From Mucilaginibacter sp. (GTDB lineage Bacteria; Bacteroidota; Bacteroidia; Sphingobacteriales; Sphingobacteriaceae), in the NCBI RefSeq assembly GCF_025359345.1, contig NZ_JANYGQ010000033.1:264224-328223 (forward strand): a DNA stretch of 64,000 bases, in the 5' to 3' direction. Below are positions 17,243 to 26,171 of the stretch, one piece after another. Numbering within the stretch: the first letter of the stretch is position 1; the number at the start of each line of letters is the position of its first letter. A model generated the notes under the pieces. That model ran no database searches and had not been told where the DNA came from. It was given only the letters and a program-made list of their open reading frames with translations. Made by a program: the position numbers and the translations under genes.

Positions 17243-19630
17243 ATGTTTAAAAACCACTTAAAAACCGCATTCCGCAGCCTGCTTAAAAACAAAGGCTTTA
17301 CCGCTATAAATATATTGGGTCTGGCTTTGGGCCTCACCACCTGCCTGTTTATTGTGTTTTATGTGTTTGATGAATTGAGTTATGACCGGTATAATATCAA
17401 ATACGACAGGATATGCCGCGTAAATACAGATTTGAAATACGGCGGGGTTGTTACGTCATTTGCCATTGCTGCGCCACCGGTTGGCGACGCAATGGTGAGG
17501 GAGTTTCCGGAGGTTGAAAAATCAACACGCATAGCGCTGGCGATTAACCTGCGGTTTAAGAAAGGGAGCGAGGTTATCGAAGAGGATAGAGCAGTTTATT
17601 GCGACCCTGCCATCTTCAGCATTTTTACGCTGCCTATGCTTGCCGGCAATCCCACGACTGCTTTGCATGAACCCAATTCGATTGTTATTTCTGAATCGGC
17701 AGCTAAAAAATATTTTAATATAACAGACGGCAATTACCGCGATATTATCGGTAAAACACTGACGCTGGTAAGCAATGAAAGCTCGCTTCATGAAATATCA
17801 GGGGTTATTAAAGACATTCCGGCGCAATCACACTTTAAAGCCGATTTTTTGCTCGCGCTTGATGCCAACCAAGACCATAACTGGACCCATTTTAATTTCG
17901 GCACCTACATATTGTTAAAACCAGGCGCCGACCATAAGCGCCTCGAAGCAAAATTTGATGCCTTACTGCAAAAAAACATGAACACCGCCGCCTTTAGTTA
18001 CTCTAAATTTGCTGCCAGTGGTAATTTTATCAAACTAAACTTAACGCAGCTAACAGACATTCACCTGCACTCAAACCGGCAGCGGGAACTTAGCGCAAAT
18101 GGCAACGCGGATTATATTTATATTTTCTCGGCAATAGCTGCCTGTATTTTAATACTGGCCTGCATTAATTTCATGAACCTCTCAACCGCACGTTCAGCCA
18201 ACCGTGCACGCGAGGTTGGGGTGCGCAAGGTGTTGGGATCGTCGCGCGGGCATCTTATTGCGCAGTTTTTGTCGGAGTCGGTAATGGTAACATTGGCTGC
18301 GGCAATAATAGCGCTAGCAGCGGCCTGGGTATTATTGCCGTTTTTTAACCAACTGGCCGGCAAGCAGCTAACGCTTAATCTGCAAACGTTTGGCTGGCTG
18401 GTGCCTGCATTGTTGGCTATTATTTTAACGGTGGGGTTGTTGGCTGGTGCGTACCCTGCGTTTTTCCTATCAGCGTTTCAACCCATTAATGTGTTAAAAG
18501 GAAGGCTGGCCACCGGGTTTAAAGGTGGCGTGCTTCGCAGTGTTTTGGTGGTCTTGCAATTCTCCATATCGATATTCCTTATTGTGGGCACATTGGTAGT
18601 TTATAACCAGCTTAATTTTATTAAAAATAAAGACCTTGGCTTTAACCGCAGCCATATGCTTGTCATTAAAAATGTAACCACTCTCCACAACCCGGGGGCA
18701 TTTAAACAGGAAATAAAGCAAATCCCCGGCGTTATAAATGCTACGCTAAGCAGCTTTTTACCTACGGGCAGCCTCAGATTTCCCAATACATTTTCATCAG
18801 AAGGGGGCAGGTCGGCCCAGGCAGAATTCTGGACTGTGGATGAAGATTACTTAAACACCATGGGAATGCGCCTTGCACAAGGCCGGAACTTCAGCAACCA
18901 ATTTGCTACCGATTCATCTGCCCTTATACTGAATGAAACGGCAGCAAAAATGCTGGGTTACACCGGCAATCCGCTACACAAAATCACCAACGTTAAAAAG
19001 GACTACCATGTTGTCGGCGTAGTGAAAGATTTTAATTTTTCATCCCTGCGCGATAATGTCACCCCGCTTGTAATGGTGATGGCGCCCGACTGGATGGCAT
19101 CGTTAAGCGTTAAAGTAAACACCACCAACCTGCCCGCGCTTATGAACCGGATTGAAAGCCAATGGAAAGCATCGGCTCCAAACCAGCATTTTGAATATTC
19201 GTTTATGGACGAGGATTTTAATGCCCTGTACAGCAGCGAGCAGCGCATGGGAAAATTGTTTATCATATTTACCGTGCTGGCTATTATTGTCGCCTGCCTG
19301 GGTTTATTCGGCTTGGCGGCCTATGCAGCTGAGCAGCGCACCCGCGAGGTAAGCATCCGCAAAGTGTTGGGTGCAAGTGTATCCGCTATTACCACAATGC
19401 TTTCAAAGGATTTTATCCGATTGGTTATTATCTCCATAATTATTGCTACACCGCTGGCATGGCTGTTGATGCAAAAGTGGCTGCAGGGGTTTGCTTATCG
19501 CCAAAATATACAATGGTGGGTGTTTGTGGTTACAGCTATTGGGGCATTAGTTATTGCTGTTATTACGGTGAGTTACCAGGCTGTAAAGGCCGCATTGGTT
19601 AATCCGGCGGATAGTTTGAGGGGGGAGTAA
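17243..19630 (+). CDS. FtsX/MacB-type ABC transporter permease
   Basis: A 795-residue duplicated MacB-like permease. The N-terminal helix AINILGLALGLTTCLFIVF is preceded by the typical FKNHLKTAFRSLLKNKGF, followed by a large periplasmic domain to about residue 285. Three membrane helices form the first FtsX domain (RAREVGVRKVLGSSRGHL), then a second helix, periplasmic domain and FtsX domain (TREVSIRKVLGASVSAITTM). These proteins couple an ATPase to movement of lipoproteins, peptides or signals rather than bulk transport. No ATPase gene lies beside it, which is common for this Bacteroidota group. Confidence 0.92.
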   Translation: MFKNHLKTAFRSLLKNKGFTAINILGLALGLTTCLFIVFYVFDELSYDRYNIKYDRICRVNTDLKYGGVVTSFAIAAPPVGDAMVREFPEVEKSTRIALAINLRFKKGSEVIEEDRAVYCDPAIFSIFTLPMLAGNPTTALHEPNSIVISESAAKKYFNITDGNYRDIIGKTLTLVSNESSLHEISGVIKDIPAQSHFKADFLLALDANQDHNWTHFNFGTYILLKPGADHKRLEAKFDALLQKNMNTAAFSYSKFAASGNFIKLNLTQLTDIHLHSNRQRELSANGNADYIYIFSAIAACILILACINFMNLSTARSANRAREVGVRKVLGSSRGHLIAQFLSESVMVTLAAAIIALAAAWVLLPFFNQLAGKQLTLNLQTFGWLVPALLAIILTVGLLAGAYPAFFLSAFQPINVLKGRLATGFKGGVLRSVLVVLQFSISIFLIVGTLVVYNQLNFIKNKDLGFNRSHMLVIKNVTTLHNPGAFKQEIKQIPGVINATLSSFLPTGSLRFPNTFSSEGGRSAQAEFWTVDEDYLNTMGMRLAQGRNFSNQFATDSSALILNETAAKMLGYTGNPLHKITNVKKDYHVVGVVKDFNFSSLRDNVTPLVMVMAPDWMASLSVKVNTTNLPALMNRIESQWKASAPNQHFEYSFMDEDFNALYSSEQRMGKLFIIFTVLAIIVACLGLFGLAAYAAEQRTREVSIRKVLGASVSAITTMLSKDFIRLVIISIIIATPLAWLLMQKWLQGFAYRQNIQWWVFVVTAIGALVIAVITVSYQAVKAALVNPADSLRGE

Positions 19631-19696
19631 ATGGTGGCAACCCGAGACCTGAACGCTTAGTTACGCACCAACGGTGCGGATGTTTTGTTTAGCTGA

Positions 19697-19759
19697 TTTC
19701 TACCAATATTTGGCCCAGATGGGGCCGGAAAAAACATTTGTGCCACATATTGGTAGAAA
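19697..19759. repeat. inverted repeat with CTACCAATAT arms
   Basis: Arms TTTCTACCAATATTTGGC (19697-19714) and its near complement ending GGTAGAAA (19742-19759) flank a GGCCCAGATGGGGCC core. Beside it, 19662-19675 (GCACCAACGGTGC) and 19781-19796 form further small palindromes. The 195-base gap between convergent genes is made almost wholly of such repeats and may end transcription on both strands. Confidence 0.6.
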
Positions 19760-19825
19760 AAAATATAACATAAATACCTGCGTGCCGTAGGTACGCAACC
19801 TATTGAATATATTAATGCCAACCTC

Positions 19826-21442
19826 TCACTCTCCCAACAACGCCCTCAAACTCTCAATTGTGTCGGCTTCTTCTTTCGGCTTATCAAGCCGCCATCGTAA
19901 AATGCGCGGGAAACGCAGAGCAATCCCTGATTTGTGACGGGTGGATTTATTTATGCCCTCAAAACCAATTTCAAAAACCAGCTCGGGTTTTACGGTGCGT
20001 ACGGGACCGAATTTTTCGAGGGTGTTGCGTTTGACGAAGTAGTCGACCTTGTTTATTTCGGCATCGGTGAGGCCGCTGTAGGCTTTGGCGAAGGGGACGA
20101 GCTTGTCGCCGTCCCATACGGCAAAGGTGTAGTCGGTGTAGAGATCGGCGCGGCGGCCGTGGCCTTTTTGAGCGTATATCATCACAGCATCGACGGATAG
20201 CGGATCGATCTTCCATTTCCACCAATCGCCGCGCTTGCGGCCAACCTGGTAGGCGGCGCTTTTTCGTTTCAGCATAATGCCTTCGGCAATCATTGCGCGC
20301 GATTGTTCACGGGTTTGTCCCAACTCCTCCCAGGTATTAAATGGTATCAATGCAGATAAACGGAACATTTCCGGGAAGGGCGTTGCCGCCTGTAATCCTT
20401 CGAGAATCACCCGTCGTTCGGCCTGAGTTTTATGGCGGATATCTTCGCCTTTATATTCCAGGCAATCGTAAGCAATAACTGCAACGGGGCTTTCTTCCAA
20501 TATTTTTTTACTGAGGTTTTTACGGCCGATGCGTGTTTGCAAAACATTAAAAGGCATTGGCTGCCCGTTTTGAAAGCTTAGCAATTCGCCGTCTATTACT
20601 GTACCATCCGGCAGGGCTTGTAAAAACGGGTGCAGCTCGGGGAATTTATCGGTTGCCAAATCTTCGCCCCTGCTCCAGATAAAAATCTCGCCGCCGCGTT
20701 TAATCAATTGCGAGCGTATGCCATCCCATTTCCACTCGGCCTGCCATTGGTCTTCATCCCCTAAATCAATTTTCAGTTCATCTGTCGATTTTTGTTTTTC
20801 GGATGTTTCCTGTATGGGGTAAGCCAGGAAGAAAGGGTAGGGGCGCGAGATATCGTCGGATGCGCTTTGTTCCCGTACCAGTTGTTCGTAGGTATAAGTC
20901 TCCGGCATCCAGCTGCCCATTATGCGGTGGGTTAGGGCAGGGGCCTCAATACCGGTAATATCAGCCAGCGCCTTTATAACCAAACTTTGCGACACGCCAA
21001 CCCGAAAACTACCCGTAAGCAATTTATTAAACACGAAGCGCTCGCTGCTATCCAGCATCGCCCACGAATCCATGAGCCAAAGCTTTTTCTCTTCTTCGGT
21101 TTTGGTACTAAGGGCATTTATCTCGGCAATCCATTCGGTAAGTGTTTTGTGGCTGCTGCCCCGGTTTTGCGCCAGCAACAAAGCCATGGTCTCGGCTAAG
21201 TCGCCTACCACGTGGTAACTTTCCTCGAACAGCCACGCAGGGATTTTTGACGCCTCGATAGCCCAATTGCGCACCAGGGTGGAATTGATCTGTCGTTTAG
21301 GCTTGCGCCCCGAAAACAAGGCCAGCATGTGCATTTTGTCCGTATCGGGCACAGTGTTAAAATAATCTTTCAGAATTTTAACCTTCTCGTTGGTTTTGTT
21401 GGTTTCATCGAGGGAAAGGAATAGTTGGGCAAAGGCTTTCAT
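19826..21442 (-). CDS. ATP-dependent DNA ligase
   Basis: Seals nicks in DNA using ATP. At 538 residues it has an N-terminal alpha-helical DNA-binding domain, then the nucleotidyltransferase domain with motif I KWDGIR at residues 238-243 (adenylated Lys238), motif IV LEYKGEDI, motif V EGIMLKRK near residue 405 and WWKWKIDPLSVD. The C-terminal OB fold ends with the ALRFPRILRWRLDK region. No LigD polymerase or Ku is nearby. It overlaps the exonuclease gene by 4 bases, the standard pair of a ligase-centred repair operon. The Lhr-type helicase and phosphoesterase seen in other genomes are absent here. Confidence 0.94.
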   Translation of the reverse strand: MKAFAQLFLSLDETNKTNEKVKILKDYFNTVPDTDKMHMLALFSGRKPKRQINSTLVRNWAIEASKIPAWLFEESYHVVGDLAETMALLLAQNRGSSHKTLTEWIAEINALSTKTEEEKKLWLMDSWAMLDSSERFVFNKLLTGSFRVGVSQSLVIKALADITGIEAPALTHRIMGSWMPETYTYEQLVREQSASDDISRPYPFFLAYPIQETSEKQKSTDELKIDLGDEDQWQAEWKWDGIRSQLIKRGGEIFIWSRGEDLATDKFPELHPFLQALPDGTVIDGELLSFQNGQPMPFNVLQTRIGRKNLSKKILEESPVAVIAYDCLEYKGEDIRHKTQAERRVILEGLQAATPFPEMFRLSALIPFNTWEELGQTREQSRAMIAEGIMLKRKSAAYQVGRKRGDWWKWKIDPLSVDAVMIYAQKGHGRRADLYTDYTFAVWDGDKLVPFAKAYSGLTDAEINKVDYFVKRNTLEKFGPVRTVKPELVFEIGFEGINKSTRHKSGIALRFPRILRWRLDKPKEEADTIESLRALLGE

Positions 21443-22566
21443 ATTTTGACCTCCTTTTTAGCTTCACCTAAATCCTCCCCGAAGGAGAGAACTTGAGCTT
21501 CGCTCTTTTCAAAGCCATTTGCCTTCGAGGTGGTTGGATGAACCGTTGGTTCTTCTTCCGGCACACTGTTAATTCCTTCATCGTCGCCGTAAAGGGTGTG
21601 TACCTCATGTGCATCGAAGCCTATTTCGTTTAAATATCTCGTAAAAGTCGCAGTGTAGCCATGCGTCAGGTAAACACTTTCGCAGCCCGTGGCGTCAATG
21701 GCGCTTATGAGGCCGTCCCAGTCGGCATGGTCTGATAGTACAAAGCCCCTGTCGGCCGCCCGGCGGCGCTTGGCCCCGCGTATGGCCATCCAGCCCGAGC
21801 AATAGCCAAAGCTGTAAGGGTTAAACTTTCGCATCCATGGCGTGCCTACAGATGATGGCGGCGCAAGGATGATACCCTTCCGAACCTCTTCCTTCGGCGT
21901 ATCCTGCGTTATCCGGATCGTTGGGTTAAGTTTTATGCCATTGCGGCGCAGTGCTTCGTTGGTATTTTCAATTACACCGTGGGTGTAAACGTTGCCGATG
22001 GATAAATCAAGGTTTTGCAAAATGCGCTGCGCTTTACCCAACGAATACCCCACAATCACCGTGGCCTGGTTGTGGTCTACATTGCTGCGCCACCAGCTGT
22101 TTACATCGTTAAAAATATCTGCTTGCGGCTTCCACTGGTATACGGGCATACCAAAGGTACATTCAGATATAAAGTGATGACAGCGCACCGGCTCAAAAGG
22201 CGTGGAAATGCCATCATTTTCCACTTTATAATCGCCGGATACCACCCAAACTTCCCCCTTATATTCCACCCTTACCTGTGCCGAGCCGATGACATGCCCG
22301 GCAGGGAACAGGCTAATCTCTACACCGTTCTTTATCACTTTTTCACCATACTCAACAGTTTGCAGGTTGATTTCGCCAAGGCGATACAAGAGTACTTCAC
22401 GCGAGAAATGATGCGCCAGGTAACGTTTATGGCCCAAATAGGCATGGTCGGCGTGGGCGTGGGTTATCACTGCGTCGTCAACCGGTTTCCATGGGTCGAT
22501 ATAGAATTTACCGGTGGCACAGTAAATCCCTTTGTCGGTAAATTCGAGCAGTGGTTTTTTGGACAT
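21439..22566 (-). CDS. ligase-associated DNA exonuclease (metallo-beta-lactamase fold)
   Basis: A 375-residue nuclease of the SNM1/Artemis-like branch. The HxHxDH metal motif is at residues 36-41 (THAHADHAYL), with further metal ligands in FPAGHVIGS and SDHADWDGL. It is the partner of the downstream ligase gene, whose start overlaps its stop. It probably trims DNA ends before ligation. The last roughly 30 residues are low-complexity, and their DNA (21465-21530) reads as a palindromic AAATCCTCCCCGAAGGAG-type repeat, so the native protein probably ended near residue 340. Confidence 0.92.
   Translation of the reverse strand: MSKKPLLEFTDKGIYCATGKFYIDPWKPVDDAVITHAHADHAYLGHKRYLAHHFSREVLLYRLGEINLQTVEYGEKVIKNGVEISLFPAGHVIGSAQVRVEYKGEVWVVSGDYKVENDGISTPFEPVRCHHFISECTFGMPVYQWKPQADIFNDVNSWWRSNVDHNQATVIVGYSLGKAQRILQNLDLSIGNVYTHGVIENTNEALRRNGIKLNPTIRITQDTPKEEVRKGIILAPPSSVGTPWMRKFNPYSFGYCSGWMAIRGAKRRRAADRGFVLSDHADWDGLISAIDATGCESVYLTHGYTATFTRYLNEIGFDAHEVHTLYGDDEGINSVPEEEPTVHPTTSKANGFEKSEAQVLSFGEDLGEAKKEVKI
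21465..21530. repeat. probable dispersed repeat inside the 3' end of the exonuclease gene
   Basis: CTTCACCTAAATCCTCCCCGAAGG contains the short palindrome CTCCCCGAAGGAG and resembles the intergenic CCTCCCC/GGGGAGG elements of related genomes (recollection). It encodes the odd C-terminal tail of the exonuclease. No second copy of this exact form is visible in the window, so the assignment is tentative. Confidence 0.4.
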
Positions 22567-22707
22567 AGATTAATAACCTGAATTTAGGAAATTGGTTTTA
22601 AGCCGGGTGTTTTCAGGTTTAGTATCTGCGTGGCTATTTTACCATAGAGGCGCAGAGCAGGCACAGAGAACGCTGAGGCTTGTATTGTTGATTAGTTTCT
22701 AAACAAC

Positions 22708-22731
22708 AAATCCCGGCCGGGGCCAGGATTT
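22708..22731 (-). terminator. terminator downstream of the processing protease
   Basis: AAATCC (22708-22713) pairs with GGATTT (22726-22731), extended by an inner GGCC/GGCC pairing. It lies 26 bases past the protease stop. On the minus strand a weak T-containing tail (TTGTTGTTT) follows. Confidence 0.6.
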
Positions 22732-22756
22732 GCAATATTTCAGTCAGGATAATTTG

Positions 22757-24907
22757 TTAGTTACCAGCTGGTAATGTTGTGCTGCTAAATTTGTTATCCA
22801 GTGTAATGTAATCTGTCAATATCTGGCCAGCTTCGCGTTTCAGGAAGTCAAGGTCTTCGCCACGCTGACGGGTTTGGCCTTTTTTAAGCGGCTGCAGACC
22901 CATTGCCACACGGCGCTGGTTGTTTTCGTCAAATTGTTTCTTTTCGTCGCTATCGCGCTGGTCTTTAAGCTTTTGCTCGTTAAGGGTCACGCTTTTTTCA
23001 GCTTCGTGTTTTTTGCCTTCGGCAATGTCTTCCAGCATAAATTTGTAGTTAGGGCTGGTTGCCATGCGTGCATCGTGAAGTTTTGTAAGCTGCGGTAACA
23101 CGGATGTAAAGTCGCCGACCTTGGTGTAATCGCTTTTGGCAATTATATCAAACGGCATTGCAGATGGCTCTGTGTCTTCACCATATTTCTCCATCGGGAT
23201 AACAGAAGGGAAAGTAATATCAGGGGTTACACCTTTATGTTGCGTAGAGTTACCGGTGATGCGGTAAAACTTGGCGATAGTTAAGTTCAGCTGACCAAAA
23301 ACACTCTGGCTGCCGGTACTTACTTTAACCGATTTTTTGTCTTTCCCTACAAGCGCAGCGGCGCGTTCCAGCATCGATGGCGGGATAACCCTGTCCAGAT
23401 CAATAGCATTTTGAACCGAACCCTTGCCGTAGGTCTGAGTGCCTAAAATTATACCGCGGCCGTAATCCTGTATCGCGCCAGAGAATATCTCGGTTGCAGA
23501 AGCGCTAAAGCGGTCGACTAAAATAGCCAGCGGGCCCGAGTAGGCTACGCTTGGGTCCTCATCTTTATCAACTTCAATTTCGTTGTTTGGGTTGCGTACC
23601 TGTACTACCGGACCGGTTTTAATAAACAGGCCGGTAAGGTCAACAGCTTCAAGTAACGAGCCACCACCGTTTTGGCGCATGTCCATTACTATACCGTCAA
23701 CTCCTTGTTGTTTTAACGAGTCAATCAATAACTTAACGTCGTGCGTGGTGCTCTTGTAATTAGGGTTGCCCGATTTGTAATCGTTAAAATCGATATAAAA
23801 TGCAGGGACAGAGATAACACCTATCTTAACAATTTTACCGTTTTGATTGTATGTACGGATTTCCTTTTTCGCTGATTCGTCTTTCAGGATGATTTTTTCG
23901 CGGGTAAGCTCCACAATTTTAGGCTTGCTGCCCACACTCTGGCCTTTTGGTAAAAGCTCCAAACGTACAATTGTTCCTTTTTTACCACGGATAAGGGCAA
24001 TGGCATTGTCAATGCGCCAGCCTACTACGTTCTGGAACTCGCCGCCTGGTCCTTGTGCAACGCCAACAATACGGTCGTCAACATTTACCTGCTTGCTTTT
24101 CTCGGCTGGGCCGCCAGCTGTTAGTGATTTAATGATCACAAACTCATTCTCGATATTCAAACCGGCACCGATGCCTTCCAACTGACGCGACATGTCGATA
24201 TTAAAATTGGCTGCGTTTGCCGGGTTAAAATAGCTTGTGTGTGGGTCGATAGACTCGGTAAAGGCATCCATAAACACCTGGAACACATCCTGGTTGTTTA
24301 ATTTATTAGCCTGCGATAACAAATTTTCGTAACGTTTTTTCAGTAAATCTTTGCTTTTTGCAACATCGTTACCTGCCAATTTTAAGTTGAGCATGTCGTA
24401 TTTTACGCGCTCAGTCCACAATTTATTCATTTCGGCTACCGACGATACATACGGCAGGTTATCGCGGTCGTAAGTAAAGTTGTCGCTTTTCGAAAAATCA
24501 AAATTGTTATCTAATTGGCTTATCGAGTATGTCATACGCTCGATATATCTTTTTTGATAAACGTTGAAAATGTAGAAAGCATCGTTAAGGTTGCCGGTTT
24601 TGGCATCGTCATCCAAAACAGTTTTATACTTATCAAAGTCCAGTATGTCCGAAGCCATGAAATAGTTGTGGCTTTCGTCCATAGTTTTTAAATAGCGGTT
24701 GTATATAACTACCGAAATTGAATCGTTCAACTCAACTTTTTTGTAGTTGTATTTTGATATCAGCGTGGCAATAGTTTTGCAAACGATGCTTTGCTGCTCG
24801 TCGGGCTGTATGTTTTTTACGCCATCAACCTTTATAATTTTGGCTGGTTTAGCGCTGCAGGCCAGTGTGGCACCAAGCACCAGCACTAAATAAACTTTTT
24901 TGAACAT
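22757..24907 (-). CDS. carboxy-terminal processing protease (Prc/Tsp, S41), lipoprotein
   Basis: A periplasmic serine protease of about 716 residues that cuts proteins from their C-termini. It has an N-terminal helical domain, a PDZ domain (GIGAGLNIENEFVIIKSL near residue 245), then the S41 core. Catalytic Ser in FSASATE and Lys in TYGKGSV are 25 residues apart, as in E. coli Tsp, and a helical C-terminal domain follows. I start it at MFKKVYLVLVLGATLACS, a lipoprotein signal with cysteine after TLA. An in-frame ATG 14 codons upstream would bury the signal. Single gene between two hairpins. Confidence 0.9.
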   Translation of the reverse strand: MFKKVYLVLVLGATLACSAKPAKIIKVDGVKNIQPDEQQSIVCKTIATLISKYNYKKVELNDSISVVIYNRYLKTMDESHNYFMASDILDFDKYKTVLDDDAKTGNLNDAFYIFNVYQKRYIERMTYSISQLDNNFDFSKSDNFTYDRDNLPYVSSVAEMNKLWTERVKYDMLNLKLAGNDVAKSKDLLKKRYENLLSQANKLNNQDVFQVFMDAFTESIDPHTSYFNPANAANFNIDMSRQLEGIGAGLNIENEFVIIKSLTAGGPAEKSKQVNVDDRIVGVAQGPGGEFQNVVGWRIDNAIALIRGKKGTIVRLELLPKGQSVGSKPKIVELTREKIILKDESAKKEIRTYNQNGKIVKIGVISVPAFYIDFNDYKSGNPNYKSTTHDVKLLIDSLKQQGVDGIVMDMRQNGGGSLLEAVDLTGLFIKTGPVVQVRNPNNEIEVDKDEDPSVAYSGPLAILVDRFSASATEIFSGAIQDYGRGIILGTQTYGKGSVQNAIDLDRVIPPSMLERAAALVGKDKKSVKVSTGSQSVFGQLNLTIAKFYRITGNSTQHKGVTPDITFPSVIPMEKYGEDTEPSAMPFDIIAKSDYTKVGDFTSVLPQLTKLHDARMATSPNYKFMLEDIAEGKKHEAEKSVTLNEQKLKDQRDSDEKKQFDENNQRRVAMGLQPLKKGQTRQRGEDLDFLKREAGQILTDYITLDNKFSSTTLPAGN

Positions 24908-24984
24908 ATCTTTTACTTGCTTTAAGTCGGGGGTTTTATAAAACATCAATACTTGTGCCTAAAATTTCATTTACTAATCTAAAT

Positions 24985-25013
24985 ACAAAAAAAGACAGCT
25001 AATGTGCCGTCTT
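24985..25013 (-). terminator. terminator before the protease gene
   Basis: AAGACAGC and GCCGTCTT (24992-25013) form a stem with a short loop. On the minus strand it is followed by seven T residues. It would stop transcripts coming from the TPR-like gene upstream, so the protease should have its own promoter in 24908-24984. Confidence 0.7.
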
Positions 25014-25155
25014 AATAATGAATAACAATATTACAATAATGTTTGTATTGTTTTTACAAAATACACATACATTTTACGGTAATGTTACAAATTTATTGTG
25101 TAGTTGCAAATTGAATAGCAGGCATTAACTAAGCGAGTATGATTTACCCGCATAA

Positions 25156-25178
25156 AAAGGTGAGATTCGCACACCTTT
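25156..25178 (-). terminator. terminator at the end of the TPR-like gene
   Basis: The 7-bp stem AAAGGTG (25156-25162) pairs with CACCTTT (25172-25178) and overlaps the stop codon of the gene. A TTTTT run follows on the minus strand. A second hairpin lies 160 bases further on. Confidence 0.65.
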
Positions 25179-25797
25179 ATTCTGCCTTGGCATTGAGCAA
25201 CGCATTTTCGGCGTAACGAACATCAGTCTTAGGAGCGTTGTTTTTGTTGAGTTTAATGTAGGCCATCTTTTTTTCGATGGTGGCTACATCAGTTGAAAAG
25301 CCGTGTAAGGCAGCCATATCATGCGCCTCGGTAAGATCCTGCTTAGCCTGCTCAAAATCGCCAAGGTCTGATTTTATCATGGCCAGGTCGATCAAATTGG
25401 CAATGGTATGTTTATCATCATTTTGCTGGCGCGATATAATGTTGCTTTGCAGTAAATACCATTTTGCTTCCGAATAGCGGTTTTGCTGAATATAAAGTTT
25501 GGCAAGCTCGCTAAAGTTATAGCTGGCATCGGCGTACACCCTGAACCGCATATTGTGCTGGGCATCGCGCATTACCATGTTTTCGGCAGCCTCCAGGCTA
25601 TACGCACTACGGCTAAGTGTAATTCTTTGAATTTTAACGGGTTTTAAAGCCGGCTTACTATTTATGCGCGAAACAAAATTGATGTTGGTGCGCTCAATTT
25701 CGGGGTATCGTATATGCTTTTTAAAATCCAGACGATACCATTGAGCGGATGCCGAAAAGCCATATAAGCAGCATATAATAAGAAGGGTTATCCTCAT
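25177..25797 (-). CDS. secreted TPR-like protein of unknown function
   Basis: A 206-residue protein beginning with a clear signal peptide (ITLLIICCLYGFSASA, cut before QW). Residues about 85-185 form tetratricopeptide-like helix pairs (ELAKLYIQQNRYSEAKWYLL, LAMIKSDLGDFEQAKQDL), so it probably binds another protein in the periplasm. It is an isolated gene with its own terminator. I do not recognise a named family. Confidence 0.7.
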   Translation of the reverse strand: MRITLLIICCLYGFSASAQWYRLDFKKHIRYPEIERTNINFVSRINSKPALKPVKIQRITLSRSAYSLEAAENMVMRDAQHNMRFRVYADASYNFSELAKLYIQQNRYSEAKWYLLQSNIISRQQNDDKHTIANLIDLAMIKSDLGDFEQAKQDLTEAHDMAALHGFSTDVATIEKKMAYIKLNKNNAPKTDVRYAENALLNAKAE

Positions 25798-26171
25798 TTA
25801 ATCTTTTGTCCCAAGTTTAAATTAATCAGGTAAAGGTAAATAATTTTCGATAAATGAAAGAATCGCTAAAAATCAACATGTTCACATTTCTGCCGTTTTA
25901 ACACAGGCCTGCGACCTGTGCTGATGAATCGCGCCCCATTGGGGCTTTAAGGTTCTTCTTCAAATTTAAAATGTTGATTCTTTTAAAAAGCAAACAAAGC
26001 TATGACTTGTGACCAAGGCGAAGCACCCAGCCCCAACGGGGCGGCATCCGTCAGCGTAGGTCGTAGGCCTGTGCTAAGACATCGTTTCCCAAAACTTCGT
26101 AAATCCCAACTATATCAATATATTTAAAAATTACTTTACCCGCATTTAAACGTAAAAACCCAATATAGTAT
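25798..26171. repeat. gene-free stretch holding a long inverted repeat
   Basis: Within 374 bases without a gene, ACACAGGCCTGCGACC (from 25901) through GCCCCATTGGGGC (to about 25950) pairs with 26022-26077, which carries GCCCCAACGGGGC and GGTCGTAGGCCTGTG. This gives arms of about 45 bases around a 70-base spacer. It lies between divergent genes. No coding potential is seen. The last roughly 80 bases before 26172 should hold the promoter of the permease gene, but no clear box is visible. Confidence 0.7.
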
